A DNA stretch of 64,000 nucleotides from Serratia entomophila (GTDB lineage: Bacteria; Pseudomonadota; Gammaproteobacteria; Enterobacterales; Enterobacteriaceae). The stretch is taken from assembly GCF_021462285.1 (NCBI RefSeq), contig NZ_CP082787.1, forward strand, positions 4,154,001 to 4,218,000, read 5' to 3'. Made by a program: the position numbers and the translations under genes. Shown here piece by piece: positions 11,042 to 20,705 of this stretch; the first letter of the stretch is position 1; every line of letters starts with the position of its first letter. A model generated the notes under the pieces. The model searched no databases. It worked only from the letters and a program-made list of their open reading frames with translations, and was not told the origin of the DNA.

Positions 11042-11450
11042 GACGTTCTCCTCGCTCTCATTGTCATTTATTGTGCCTGGCGTTTTATATGCAAACCGGG
11101 TTTAGCGCACGGTGATATTGATGCCATCTATCCTGACGGGGCACTGCTGTCGATGTCCTGGCCTGTAAGGTACAGTGCCCGGTTCCGCTCAGCCAGCATA
11201 TCAGGATTTGAAACGGTTGTTAATTCGTTCACATAAAAGCAACATTAAATCTTTGCTGAATCGTTGAGTGCAGTGTAATCGGCTGTAAATCAGGCAGCCC
11301 TGGGCCTGATGCCGACGGCGGGAAGCGCCAAAATCCCGCCCCAGGAGCACAACATAATAACCATTCATTTGCAATGGTTATGAGGGCGAAGATCAAAATT
11401 TGAGAGGAAAGGACACCCCATTGAGCGGCCTTTTACTGCCCTCGGCGCAT
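11042..11450. other. acnB upstream region with three inverted repeats, no gene
   Basis: No coding sequence is evident in this stretch. It holds the acnB promoter and leader. Three inverted repeats can be seen: 11139-11146 with 11173-11180 (GGGCACTG/CAGTGCCC, 26-nt loop), 11317-11323 with 11334-11340 (GGCGGGA/TCCCGCC), and 11358-11365 with 11373-11380 (TAACCATT/AATGGTTA). None matches an operator I can name with confidence. The E. coli gene yacH, which lies here between lpd and acnB, is absent. Confidence 0.5.
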
Positions 11451-11477
11451 AAAAAAACGGCCCCTTTTCAGGAGCCG
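11451..11477 (-). terminator. Rho-independent terminator of lpd
   Basis: A 7-bp stem (11458-11464 with 11471-11477, one G-U pair) is followed on the minus strand by seven consecutive T residues (11457 down to 11451). It lies 27 nt after the lpd stop codon. Confidence 0.92.
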
Positions 11478-11503
11478 CTTGTTAACCGGTCAAACCAGCA
11501 GAA

Positions 11504-12928
11504 TTACTTCTTCTTGGCTTTCGGGTTAGGCAGGTCAGTGATGCTGCCTTCGTAGATCTCTGCCGCCAGGCCCACGGATTCGTGCAGGGTCGGGTGAGCG
11601 TGGATGGTCAGCGCGATGTCTTCCGCGTCGCAGCCCATCTCGATGGCCAGACCGATTTCACCCAGCAGCTCGCCGCCGTTGGTGCCGACAATCGCGCCAC
11701 CGATGATGCGGTGAGTTTCTTTGTCGAAGATCAGTTTGGTCATGCCGTCTGCACAATCGGAAGCGATAGCACGGCCTGAAGCCGCCCACGGGAAGGTGGA
11801 GGTCTCGTAGCTGATGCCTTTCTCTTTCGCTTCTTTCTCGGTCAGACCCACCCAGGCAACTTCCGGCTCGGTGTAAGCGATCGATGGGATCACTTTCGGG
11901 TCGAAGTAGTGCTTCATGCCGGCGATCACTTCCGCGGCAACGTGGCCTTCGTGCACGCCTTTGTGCGCCAGCATCGGCTGACCGACGATGTCGCCGATAG
12001 CGAAGATGTGCGGCACGTTGGTGCGCAGCTGTTTGTCGACGTTGATGAAGCCGCGCTCGTCAACTTCAACACCGGCTTTGCCGGCATCCAGCAGTTTGCC
12101 GTTCGGCACGCGGCCGATAGCCACCAGCACAGCATCGTAACGCTGTGGTTCGGCAGGGGCTTTTTTGCCTTCCATCGTGACGTAGATGCCGTCTTCTTTG
12201 GCTTCTACCGCAGTCACTTTGGTTTCCAGCATCAGGTTGAACTGCTTGCTGATGCGTTTGGTGAAGACTTTCACCACGTCTTTATCTGCAGCCGGGATAA
12301 CCTGATCGAACATTTCGACCACGTCGATCTGTGAACCCAGCGCATGGTATACGGTGCCCATTTCCAGGCCGATGATGCCGCCGCCCATGACCAGCAGACG
12401 CTCTGGGACGGTTTTCAGCTCCAGCGCATCGGTAGAGTCCCACACGCGTGGATCTTCATGAGGAATGAATGGCAGTTGGATCGGACGAGAACCTGCAGCG
12501 ATGATGGCGTTATCGAAGTTGATGGTGGTTGGACCATTTTCGCCTTCAACAACCAGGGTGTTAGCGCCGGTGAACTTGCCCAGGCCGTTGACCACTTTCA
12601 CTTTACGGCCTTTAGCCATGCCAGCCAGACCGCCGGTCAGCTGATTGATGACTTTTTCTTTCCACACGCGCACTTTGTCGATGTCGGTTTTCGGCTCGCC
12701 GAAAACGATGCCGTGTTCGGCCAGCGCTTTGGCTTCTTCGATCACTTTGGCAACGTGCAGCAGTGCTTTGGAAGGGATACATCCCACGTTCAGGCAAACC
12801 CCGCCCAGAGTGGAATAACGTTCAACCAGAACGGTTTCAAGACCTAAGTCAGCGCAACGAAAGGCAGCAGAGTAACCTGCCGGGCCCGCCCCAAGTACCA
12901 CGACCTGAGTTTTAATTTCAGTACTCAT
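11504..12928 (-). CDS. lpd: Dihydrolipoyl dehydrogenase (E3)
   Basis: Lpd reoxidises dihydrolipoamide with NAD+. It is shared by the pyruvate and 2-oxoglutarate dehydrogenases and the glycine cleavage system. The 474-residue product shows the FAD site VLGAGPAGYSAA at the N-terminus, the redox disulfide GGVCLNVGCIPSK near residues 42-54, the NAD-binding GGGIIGLEMG near 180, and the catalytic HAHPTLHE near the C-terminus. The second of two adjacent ATGs (12928) is chosen: it matches E. coli MSTEIK and sits 5 nt from AGAGG. About 230 bp separate it from aceF, allowing a separate promoter as in E. coli. Confidence 0.97.
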   Translation of the reverse strand: MSTEIKTQVVVLGAGPAGYSAAFRCADLGLETVLVERYSTLGGVCLNVGCIPSKALLHVAKVIEEAKALAEHGIVFGEPKTDIDKVRVWKEKVINQLTGGLAGMAKGRKVKVVNGLGKFTGANTLVVEGENGPTTINFDNAIIAAGSRPIQLPFIPHEDPRVWDSTDALELKTVPERLLVMGGGIIGLEMGTVYHALGSQIDVVEMFDQVIPAADKDVVKVFTKRISKQFNLMLETKVTAVEAKEDGIYVTMEGKKAPAEPQRYDAVLVAIGRVPNGKLLDAGKAGVEVDERGFINVDKQLRTNVPHIFAIGDIVGQPMLAHKGVHEGHVAAEVIAGMKHYFDPKVIPSIAYTEPEVAWVGLTEKEAKEKGISYETSTFPWAASGRAIASDCADGMTKLIFDKETHRIIGGAIVGTNGGELLGEIGLAIEMGCDAEDIALTIHAHPTLHESVGLAAEIYEGSITDLPNPKAKKK

Positions 12929-13131
12929 CATGACCTCTTAATTAGTTGTCCGGCGGGTCAGACGTCATTTTTATTGCTAATCGATCTCATAACGCCCTTC
13001 ATCCACCGGGACGCTTACACCGCGAGCAGTTTACAGAATTGTTAATAATCTGCAAAGCGTGTTCGAGTGACCCGTGTCTCAACAATTTTGTCGAGTCATG
13101 CAAAACCCGACAAAACTGCTACTGAAGCGAT

Positions 13132-13156
13132 AAGGGCGCAGCATAACTGCGCCCTT
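13132..13156 (-). terminator. Hairpin after aceF (possible partial terminator)
   Basis: A 10-bp perfect stem (AAGGGCGCAG with CTGCGCCCTT) begins 7 nt after the aceF stop codon. The U-tract is missing on the minus strand, so read-through into lpd is plausible. Confidence 0.55.
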
Positions 13157-13162
13157 GATTCA

Positions 13163-15028
13163 TTACATCACCAGACGGCGGATGTCAGACAGCATATTGT
13201 TGATGATGGTGATGAAACGCGCACCGTCTGCACCGTCGATAACGCGGTGGTCGAAGGAGAGCGACATCGGCATCATCAGGCGCGGCACGAACTCTTTGCC
13301 GTTCCACACCGGCTCCATCGCAGACTTGGAGACGCCCAGGATAGCCACTTCCGGCGCGTTGACGATCGGCGCGAAGTGAGTCGTCCCGATACCGCCAAGG
13401 CTAGAGATGGTGAAGCAACCGCCCTGCATTTCGCCGGCGGTCAGCTTACCGTCGCGCGCTTTCTTGGAGATAGCCATCAGCTCGCGAGACAGTTCGGTGA
13501 TGCTCTTCTTGTTCACATCCTTGAATACCGGAACCACCAGGCCGTTTGGCGTATCAACCGCCACGCCGATGTTGATGTATTTTTTCAGCGTCAGCTTCTG
13601 GCCGTCTTCGGACAGCGAGCTGTTGAAACGCGGCATCTGCTCCAGCGCGGCGGCGACGGCTTTCATGATGAACACCACCGGGGTGAACTTCACGTCCAGC
13701 TTGCGCTTGGCGGCTTCTTCGTTCTGCTGCTTGCGGAAAGCTTCCAGATCGGTGATGTCGGTTTTGTCGAAGTGAGTCACGTGCGGGATCATCACCCAGT
13801 TGCGGCTCAGGTTGGCGCCAGAAATTTTCTGGATGCGGCCCATTTCGACTTCTTCGATCTCGCCGAACTTGCTGAAGTCCACTTTCGGCCATGGCAGCAT
13901 GCCTGGCAGACCGCCGCCGGCAGCGGCCGGAGCGGCTTCGGCGCGTTTCACCGCGTCTTTCACGTAGGCCTGAACGTCTTCGCGCAGGATGCGGCCTTTA
14001 CGACCGGTGCCCTTCACTTTCGCCAGGTTTACGCCGAACTCGCGCGCCAGACGGCGGATAACCGGGGTCGCGTGCACGTAGGCGGCGTTTTCGGTGAACT
14101 CGCCTTTGCTCTCGGCTTTGGCGGCCGGTGCAGGGGCTGCGGCTTCCTGCTTGGCCGGTGCCGGTGCGGCTTGCGCAGCAGGGGCAGCGGCCGGCGCAGC
14201 GCCTTCCACTTCGAACACCATGATCAGAGAACCGGTTTTCACTTTGTCGCCGGTATTGATCTTGATCTCTTTCACGGTACCCGCGAACGGCGCCGGCACT
14301 TCCATCGAAGCCTTGTCACCTTCAACGGTGATCAGCGACTGCTCGGCGGCAACTTTGTCGCCGACCTTCACCATCACTTCGGTCACTTCAACTTCGTCGC
14401 CGCCGATATCCGGCACCGCCACGTCTTTCGCAGCGCTTGCCGCTGCAGCCGGCGCTGGCTCAGCAGCCGGGGCCGCAGCGGAAGCTGCGCCGGCCACTTC
14501 GAATACCATGATCGGGGAGCCGGTTTTCACTTTGTCGCCGGTGTTGATCTTGATCTCTTTCACGATGCCGGCGAACGGCGCAGGCACTTCCATCGAAGCC
14601 TTGTCGCCTTCCACGGTGATCAGGGACTGCTCGGCTTCCACCTTGTCGCCCACTTTCACCAGGATCTCGGTCACTTCGACTTCGTCGGCGCCGATGTCCG
14701 GCACTGCGACGTCTTTGGCTGCAGCGGCAGCCGGCGCGGCAGGAGCCGCCGCCGGTTTTTCTTCCGCTTTGGCCGCCGGAGCAGCCTGAGCCGCACCTTC
14801 AGCTTCGAAGATCATGATCAGTTTGCCGGTTTCGGTTTTATCGCCGACCGCCACTTTGATCTCTTTCACCACGCCCGCCTGCGGGGATGGCACTTCCATG
14901 GAAGCCTTGTCGCCTTCCACGGTGATCAGCGATTGTTCAACTTCAACCTTATCGCCAACCTTCACCAGAATTTCAGTGATTTCTACTTCGTCTGCACCGA
15001 TGTCCGGTACATTGATTTCGATAGACAT
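13163..15028 (-). CDS. aceF: Dihydrolipoyllysine acetyltransferase (PDH E2)
   Basis: AceF forms the core of pyruvate dehydrogenase and moves the acetyl group from lipoyl arms to CoA. The 621-residue protein has three N-terminal lipoyl domains, each with the lipoylation motif GDKAS, at about residues 1-80, 105-185 and 205-290. They are joined by Ala/Pro-rich linkers. A peripheral subunit-binding domain follows near 325-365, then the catalytic domain with [11 protein letters not shown] near the C-terminus. It lies 13 bp after aceE in the same operon. The lipoyl domains also give long repeats at DNA level. Confidence 0.97.
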   Translation of the reverse strand: MSIEINVPDIGADEVEITEILVKVGDKVEVEQSLITVEGDKASMEVPSPQAGVVKEIKVAVGDKTETGKLIMIFEAEGAAQAAPAAKAEEKPAAAPAAPAAAAAKDVAVPDIGADEVEVTEILVKVGDKVEAEQSLITVEGDKASMEVPAPFAGIVKEIKINTGDKVKTGSPIMVFEVAGAASAAAPAAEPAPAAAASAAKDVAVPDIGGDEVEVTEVMVKVGDKVAAEQSLITVEGDKASMEVPAPFAGTVKEIKINTGDKVKTGSLIMVFEVEGAAPAAAPAAQAAPAPAKQEAAAPAPAAKAESKGEFTENAAYVHATPVIRRLAREFGVNLAKVKGTGRKGRILREDVQAYVKDAVKRAEAAPAAAGGGLPGMLPWPKVDFSKFGEIEEVEMGRIQKISGANLSRNWVMIPHVTHFDKTDITDLEAFRKQQNEEAAKRKLDVKFTPVVFIMKAVAAALEQMPRFNSSLSEDGQKLTLKKYINIGVAVDTPNGLVVPVFKDVNKKSITELSRELMAISKKARDGKLTAGEMQGGCFTISSLGGIGTTHFAPIVNAPEVAILGVSKSAMEPVWNGKEFVPRLMMPMSLSFDHRVIDGADGARFITIINNMLSDIRRLVM

Positions 15029-15041
15029 TATTCAGTACCTC

Positions 15042-17705
15042 TTAGGCCAGACGCGGGTTAACTTTTTCTGGGTTGATGTCGAATTTCTTAATCGCATCAG
15101 CTACCACAGAAGCTTCGATTTCACCGCGTTTCGCCAATTCACCCAGCGCTGCAACCACGACGTAAGACGCATCGACTTCGAAGTGGTGACGCAGGTTTTC
15201 GCGGCTGTCTGAACGACCGAAGCCGTCAGTGCCCAGTACGCGATAATCGCTGGCTGGAACATAAGTACGAACCTGCTCTGCGAACAGCTTCATGTAGTCG
15301 GTAGAAGCTACCGCCGGCGCGTCGTTCATCACCTGAGCGATGTAAGGCACGCGTGGCGCTTCGGTTGGGTGCAGCATGTTCCAACGTTCGCAGTCCTGGC
15401 CGTCGCGCGCCAGTTCGGTGAAGGAAGTCACGCTGTAGGTGTCGGAACCCACGCCGTAGTCTTTCGCCAGGATCTGCGCGGCTTCGCGCACGTGACGCAG
15501 GATAGCGCCGGAGCCCAGCAGCTGTACCTTGCCTTTGCTGCCTTCCAGGGTTTCCAGCTTGTAGATACCCTTGCGGATACCTTCTTCTGCGCCCTGCGGC
15601 ATCGCCGGCATGTGGTAGTTTTCGTTCAGCGTGGTCAGGTAGTAGTACACGTTTTCCGGGTTGTCGCCGTACATGCGCACCAGACCGTCGTGCATGATCA
15701 CCGCCACTTCGTATGCGTAAGCCGGATCGTAAGAGATACAGTTAGGGATAGTCAGAGACTGGATGTGGCTGTGGCCGTCTTCGTGCTGCAGACCTTCACC
15801 GTTCAGGGTGGTACGGCCTGAAGTACCGCCGATCAGGAAGCCGCGCGCCTGTTGGTCGCCCGCCGCCCAGCACAGGTCGCCGATACGCTGGAAACCGAAC
15901 ATCGAGTAGTAGATGTAGAACGGGATCATCGGCAGATCGTTGGTGCTGTAGGACGTCGCTGCGGCCAGCCATGAAGAGGCTGCGCCCAGTTCGTTGATGC
16001 CTTCCTGCAGGATCTGGCCTTTCTCGTCTTCTTTGTAGTAGGCAACCTGCTCACGGTCCTGCGGGGTGTACTGCTGGCCGTTAGGGCTGTAGATGCCGAT
16101 CTGACGGAACAGACCTTCCATACCGAAGGTACGCGCTTCGTCGGCGATGATTGGCACCAGGCGATCTTTGATCGACTTGTTCTTCAGCATCACGTTCAGG
16201 GCACGCACGAAGGCGATAGTGGTGGAGATCTCTTTGTTCTGCTCTTCCAGCAGTGAGCTGAAGTCTTCCAGCGCCGGCATTTCCAGCTTCTGGGTGAACT
16301 CCGGCAGGCGGGTAGGCACGTAGCCTTTCAGCGCCTGACGACGTTCGTGCAGGTATTTGTACTCTTCGGAGTCTTTCTCGAAGGTGATGTACGGCAGTTT
16401 TTCGATGTCGGCATCGGCAACCGGCACGTTGAAACGATCGCGGAAGTGGTGAACCCCTTCCATGTTCATTTTCTTCACCTGGTGAGCGATGTTTTTACCT
16501 TCCGCAGTTTCACCCATGCCGTAACCTTTGATGGTGTGGGCCAGGATTACGGTTGGTTTGCCTTTGGTGTCCTGCGCTTTTTTCAGTGCGGCAAAGACTT
16601 TCTTCGGATCGTGACCGCCACGGTTCAGCGCCCAGATTTCGTCGTCGGTCATGTCTTTGACCAGCGCCGCGGTTTCCGGGTAACGGCCGAAGAAGTGCTC
16701 GCGCACGTAAGCGCCGTCTTTGGATTTGAAGGTCTGGTAGTCGCCGTCCAGGGTCTCGTTCATCAGCTGAACCAGTTTACCGCTGGTGTCTTTGCGCAGC
16801 AGCTCATCCCAACGGCCGCCCCAGATCACTTTCAGCACCTGCCAGCCTGCGCCGGAGAAGATGCCTTCCAGTTCGTTGATGATCTTGCCGTTGCCGGTGA
16901 CCGGGCCGTCCAGGCGCTGCAGGTTGCAGTTGATGACGAACACCAGGTTGTCCAGCTTCTCGCGGGTCGCGATGGTGATGGCGCCTTTGGATTCAGGCTC
17001 ATCCATCTCGCCGTCGCCCAGGAAGGCGTAAACGGTTTGCTCAGAGGTGTTCTTCAGACCGCGGTGTTCCAGGTACTTCAGGAACTTGGCCTGGTAGATG
17101 GCGCTGATTGGGCCCAGGCCCATGGAGACGGTCGGGAACTGCCAGAATTCCGGCATCAGTTTTGGATGCGGGTAAGAGGACAGGCCTTTGCCGTGAACTT
17201 CCTGACGGAAGTTGTTCATTTGTTCTTCGGTCAGGCGGCCTTCAAGGAAGGCACGCGCGTAAACGCCCGGAGAGATGTGGCCCTGGAAGTAAACCAGGTC
17301 GCCGCCGTCTTGCTCGTTGCGTGCGCGGAAGAAGTGGTTAAAGCAGACTTCATAGAAGGTCGCGGAAGACTGGAAGGAAGCCATGTGGCCGCCCAGCTCC
17401 AGGTCTTTCTTGGAAGCACGCAGAACGGTCATGATCGCGTTCCAGCGGATAGCTGAGCGAATGCGACGTTCCAGATCCAGATTACCCGGGTAAGCAGGTT
17501 CATCTTCCACCGCGATGGTGTTGACGTAGTTGTGAGCCGCAGCGCCGGCCGCAACGTTAACGCCGCCTTTGCGAGCTTCACCCAATACCTGATCAATCAG
17601 AAACTGAGCTCGTTCAACACCCTCTTCACGGATGACCGATTCGATCGCCTGCAGCCAGTCGCGGGTTTCGATCGGATCCACGTCATTGTTTAAACGTTCT
17701 GACAT
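15042..17705 (-). CDS. aceE: Pyruvate dehydrogenase E1 component
   Basis: AceE is the homodimeric, thiamine-diphosphate-dependent subunit that decarboxylates pyruvate and acetylates the lipoyl groups of AceF. The 887-residue length equals that of E. coli AceE. The TPP motif GDGEMDEPES...NCNLQRLDGPV is near residues 230-270. The start at 17705 (MSERLNND) is preferred; an in-frame start at 17774 would add 23 unconserved residues upstream. It follows pdhR on the same strand after about 165 bp that contain a perfect palindrome (17806-17825), and it probably shares the PdhR-controlled transcript. Confidence 0.97.
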   Translation of the reverse strand: MSERLNNDVDPIETRDWLQAIESVIREEGVERAQFLIDQVLGEARKGGVNVAAGAAAHNYVNTIAVEDEPAYPGNLDLERRIRSAIRWNAIMTVLRASKKDLELGGHMASFQSSATFYEVCFNHFFRARNEQDGGDLVYFQGHISPGVYARAFLEGRLTEEQMNNFRQEVHGKGLSSYPHPKLMPEFWQFPTVSMGLGPISAIYQAKFLKYLEHRGLKNTSEQTVYAFLGDGEMDEPESKGAITIATREKLDNLVFVINCNLQRLDGPVTGNGKIINELEGIFSGAGWQVLKVIWGGRWDELLRKDTSGKLVQLMNETLDGDYQTFKSKDGAYVREHFFGRYPETAALVKDMTDDEIWALNRGGHDPKKVFAALKKAQDTKGKPTVILAHTIKGYGMGETAEGKNIAHQVKKMNMEGVHHFRDRFNVPVADADIEKLPYITFEKDSEEYKYLHERRQALKGYVPTRLPEFTQKLEMPALEDFSSLLEEQNKEISTTIAFVRALNVMLKNKSIKDRLVPIIADEARTFGMEGLFRQIGIYSPNGQQYTPQDREQVAYYKEDEKGQILQEGINELGAASSWLAAATSYSTNDLPMIPFYIYYSMFGFQRIGDLCWAAGDQQARGFLIGGTSGRTTLNGEGLQHEDGHSHIQSLTIPNCISYDPAYAYEVAVIMHDGLVRMYGDNPENVYYYLTTLNENYHMPAMPQGAEEGIRKGIYKLETLEGSKGKVQLLGSGAILRHVREAAQILAKDYGVGSDTYSVTSFTELARDGQDCERWNMLHPTEAPRVPYIAQVMNDAPAVASTDYMKLFAEQVRTYVPASDYRVLGTDGFGRSDSRENLRHHFEVDASYVVVAALGELAKRGEIEASVVADAIKKFDINPEKVNPRLA

Positions 17706-17805
17706 GGTGGTATTCCTTATCTGTCTAATGGTTTGTTTGGAGCCTGTCTTCCTGTGCTCTATGAAAAAACACACGAAGACAGGCCCATCAGTTTAGTTGC
17801 CGCTT

Positions 17806-17825
17806 AGGTACTTAACTAAGTACCT
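17806..17825. repeat. Palindrome between pdhR and aceE
   Basis: AGGTACTTA and TAAGTACCT form a 9-bp perfect inverted repeat around AC. A second short inverted repeat (AAGAGCC/GGCTCTT) overlaps the pdhR stop at about 17859-17873. Neither has a U-tract, so they may be processing or attenuation hairpins in the pdhR-aceE message. Confidence 0.5.
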
Positions 17826-17870
17826 CGAACCAAAACTCCACAGGCTGGTGTGCCCTGAAGAGCCAGGCTC

Positions 17871-18635
17871 TTAATCCTTGCGTTGCTGGAGACGCCGTAG
17901 CGATCTCTCGCGCCGGGTATGCTCCCGGCTGAGATCCAGCAAGATTTCCTCGATAAACGCCAAGTGGCGGTGCGAGGCTTCACGGGCCTTTTCCGGCTCG
18001 CGTGCCACAATCGCCTCAAAAATCCCGGCGCGGTGGCTGCTCACTTTTGCCAACATCTCACGGCGCGAGTAGAGCAATTCAAAGTTCTGACGCACGTTCT
18101 GTTCCAGCATCGGCCCCATGCAGCGTAGCAGGTGCAGCAACACAACGTTGTGGGCGGCTTCGGTCACGGCGATTTGGTACTGCATGACCGCGTCGGCTTC
18201 GGCGTCGAGATCGCCGCTGTCCTGGGCCTGCTGAATCACAATGTGGCAATCGCGGATGCGCGCCAGATCTTCATCGGTGCCGCGCAGCGCCGCGTAATAG
18301 GCGGCAATGCCTTCCAGCGCGTGACGGGTTTCCAGCAGATCGAATTGTGATTCGGGATGGTCGGCCAGCAGTTCAGCCAGCGGATCGCTGAAGCTCTGCC
18401 ACAGATTAGTTTGCACAAAGGTGCCGCCGCCCTGACGGCGCAGGAGCAGCCCTTTGGCTTCCAGGCGCTGAATGGCCTCTCTCAGAGAAGGGCGGGAAAC
18501 ATCAAATTGTTTCGCCAGCTCGCGCTCCGGAGGCAGCTTTTCGCCTGGACGCAGCGTTCCCTCGAGGATCAGGTATTCGAGCTGCTGCTCGATAACGTCT
18601 GACAACTTGGGTTGGCGGATTTTGCTGTAGGCCAT
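17871..18635 (-). CDS. pdhR: Pyruvate-responsive GntR-family repressor PdhR
   Basis: PdhR represses the pdhR-aceEF-lpd operon and leaves DNA when pyruvate binds. The 254-residue protein has an N-terminal winged helix-turn-helix (about 10-75, with [28 protein letters not shown] in two parts) and a C-terminal FadR-type all-helical ligand domain (about 90-235). The start at 18635 (MAYSKIRQP) is that of E. coli PdhR; an in-frame codon at 18689 lies upstream of the operator and is rejected. A PdhR operator is 35 bp upstream of the start, which supports autoregulation. Confidence 0.96.
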   Translation of the reverse strand: MAYSKIRQPKLSDVIEQQLEYLILEGTLRPGEKLPPERELAKQFDVSRPSLREAIQRLEAKGLLLRRQGGGTFVQTNLWQSFSDPLAELLADHPESQFDLLETRHALEGIAAYYAALRGTDEDLARIRDCHIVIQQAQDSGDLDAEADAVMQYQIAVTEAAHNVVLLHLLRCMGPMLEQNVRQNFELLYSRREMLAKVSSHRAGIFEAIVAREPEKAREASHRHLAFIEEILLDLSREHTRRERSLRRLQQRKD

Positions 18636-19266
18636 GGGTGAATTCATCTCTGCGAATGGCGCGGAGTCAATTGGTAATACCAATTTCAAAAACGTGACGG
18701 TAAAGTAACAAAGTATTCACCTCCTGTCCATATGGGCCTTGATCGAAATCAGCTTACCCGCACATTTTAACACCCTGACTAAACGCCCGCCGCAAGCCGG
18801 TAACGCCGGGCTAGTAATACCCTTTACGCGCCGGGCTTTTGATTTAACTTTTACCAAACCTTACATCAGGCAGAGTGCAAACTTTTTGCCTGCGTTTTAT
18901 TGCATGATTATTAAGCTTTTATGAATGGCTATTTCGCGAACGACGATGGAACGAGCTGTTTACTATTTAAGCGCGGGAAAAAGGTCTTATCTACGTTATT
19001 TTTGCGCATTATGTGATTTGTTGCTTATTTCATGCACTGAATCCCCTTTGCCGTCACACAACCCGCATTTTGTTTCCTAAACTGCTGAAATCTTAATCAC
19101 TCACACGACAAAGCAGGTGCAAACTGACGCGCATAACATTATTCTTTGCCGAACGGTAGCGGCTCCGTGGAATTAATAGCTACAACGCCGTAAATAAAAC
19201 AAAACACACATCGTAACCACTGCTTTACAGCATGTGAGTCATTCGCAACGACAGAGGGTTTCATTG
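18636..19266. other. Divergent pdhR-aroP regulatory region, no gene
   Basis: This 630-bp stretch separates divergent pdhR and aroP. It is clearly more AT-rich than its flanks. Apart from the PdhR operator at 18670-18684, I see no open frame with a plausible start and no clear pair of TyrR boxes, although aroP is TyrR-regulated in E. coli. The aroP start at 19267 has AGAGGG about 9 nt upstream. Confidence 0.6.
18670..18684. promoter_or_regulatory. PdhR operator
   Basis: ATTGGTAATACCAAT, read on the other strand as ATTGGTATTACCAAT, fits the E. coli PdhR box ATTGGTATNACCAAT with no mismatch. It lies just upstream of the pdhR start codon, where a repressor would block the promoter of the pdhR-aceEF operon. 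Confidence 0.93.
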
Positions 19267-20643
19267 ATGGATGGTCAACAGCATGGCGACCAGCTGAAAC
19301 GCGGCCTGAAAAACCGGCATATTCAGCTTATTGCCTTAGGTGGCGCAATAGGTACCGGGCTATTCCTCGGTATCGCTCAAACAATAAAAATGGCCGGCCC
19401 GTCGGTCATTCTCGGCTATGCCATTGGCGGTTTCATCGCGTTTTTGATCATGCGCCAGCTGGGCGAAATGGTGGTGGAAGAGCCGGTCGCCGGTTCCTTC
19501 AGCCACTTCGCCTACAAATATTGGGGCAACTTCGCCGGCTTCGCTTCCGGCTGGAACTACTGGGTGCTGTACGTGCTGGTGGCGATGGCGGAACTGACCG
19601 CGGTCGGCATTTACGTGCAGTACTGGTGGCCGGAGATCCCGACCTGGGTCTCCGCCGCGGTGTTCTTCCTGGCGATCAACGCCATCAACCTGGCCAACGT
19701 GAAGGTCTACGGTGAGATGGAGTTCTGGTTCGCCATCATCAAGGTGGTGGCGATCATCGGTATGATTGTCTTCGGCGCCTACCTGTTGTTCAGCGGCCTG
19801 GGCGGCCCGGAAGCCACCGTCACCAACCTGTGGGCGCAGGGCGGGTTCTTCCCGAACGGCATCATGGGCCTGGTGATGGCGATGGCGGTGATCATGTTCT
19901 CGTTTGGCGGCCTCGAACTGGTGGGCATCACCGCCGCAGAAGCCGACAACCCGCAAAAAAGCATCCCCAAAGCCACCAACCAGGTTATCTACCGCATCCT
20001 GCTGTTCTATATCGGCTCGCTGACTATCCTGCTGTCGCTGTATCCGTGGGGCAAAGTGGTCGAAGGCGGCAGCCCGTTCGTGCTGATCTTCCATGCGCTG
20101 AACAGCAACCTGGTGGCGACCGTGCTGAATATCGTGGTGCTGACCGCCGCGCTGTCGGTGTATAACAGCTGCGTTTACTGCAACAGCCGCATGCTGTACG
20201 GCCTGGCGAAGCAGGGCAACGGGCCGAAAAGCCTGCTGAAGGTCGACGGCCGCGGCGTGCCGGTCATCGCCATCGGCGTCTCCGCCCTCGCCACCGCATT
20301 CTGCGTGCTGATCAACTACCTGATCCCGGGCCGCGCCTTCGAACTGCTGATGGCGCTGGTGGTATCGGCGCTGGTGATTAACTGGGCGATGATCAGCCTG
20401 GCGCATCTGAAGTTCCGCGCCGCCAAGAACCGCGAGGGCGTAGAGCCGAAGTTCAAGGCCTTCTGGTACCCGTTCAGCAACTACCTGTGCCTGCTGTTTA
20501 TGGCCGGCATCCTGGTGATCATGTACCTGACGCCGGGGATTCAAATCTCGGTGCTGCTGATCCCGGTATGGGTGGCGGTGCTGGCCATCGGCTACGCCGT
20601 CAAGCAGCGCAGCCAACGCATCGCCGGCGCCACCAGCCGCTGA
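19267..20643 (+). CDS. aroP: Aromatic amino acid permease AroP
   Basis: AroP imports phenylalanine, tyrosine and tryptophan by proton symport across the inner membrane. The 458-residue product is a 12-helix amino acid-polyamine-organocation permease with the family signature GLKNRHIQLIALGGAIGTG at the N-terminus and the MRQLGEMVVEEPVAGSF motif near residue 65. The ATG at 19267 (MDGQQHGDQLKRG) matches E. coli better than the GTG at 19234. It is divergent from pdhR, as in E. coli, and is followed by a strong terminator. PheP or another APC paralogue is a lesser possibility. Confidence 0.92.
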   Translation: MDGQQHGDQLKRGLKNRHIQLIALGGAIGTGLFLGIAQTIKMAGPSVILGYAIGGFIAFLIMRQLGEMVVEEPVAGSFSHFAYKYWGNFAGFASGWNYWVLYVLVAMAELTAVGIYVQYWWPEIPTWVSAAVFFLAINAINLANVKVYGEMEFWFAIIKVVAIIGMIVFGAYLLFSGLGGPEATVTNLWAQGGFFPNGIMGLVMAMAVIMFSFGGLELVGITAAEADNPQKSIPKATNQVIYRILLFYIGSLTILLSLYPWGKVVEGGSPFVLIFHALNSNLVATVLNIVVLTAALSVYNSCVYCNSRMLYGLAKQGNGPKSLLKVDGRGVPVIAIGVSALATAFCVLINYLIPGRAFELLMALVVSALVINWAMISLAHLKFRAAKNREGVEPKFKAFWYPFSNYLCLLFMAGILVIMYLTPGIQISVLLIPVWVAVLAIGYAVKQRSQRIAGATSR

Positions 20644-20661
20644 TGCCGTAACGCCAAAATA

Positions 20662-20691
20662 AAATGGCCCGCATTTGCGGGCCATTTTTTT
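20662..20691. terminator. Bidirectional terminator between aroP and the cytochrome c gene
   Basis: A 12-bp perfect stem (AAATGGCCCGCA with TGCGGGCCATTT) is followed on the plus strand by a run of T. On the minus strand the sequence beyond it is also T-rich (TTTTATTTTGG), so it can serve both convergent genes. Confidence 0.92.
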
Positions 20692-20705
20692 CGCCTGAAC
20701 GCAGC

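Noticed and set aside
14100..15000. Long repeats within aceF considered as a mobile or duplicated element
   Set aside because: They match the three lipoyl domains expected in the E2 subunit of this lineage.
18690..19266. TyrR boxes upstream of aroP
   Set aside because: I looked for TGTAAAN6TTTACA-like pairs and found no convincing match.
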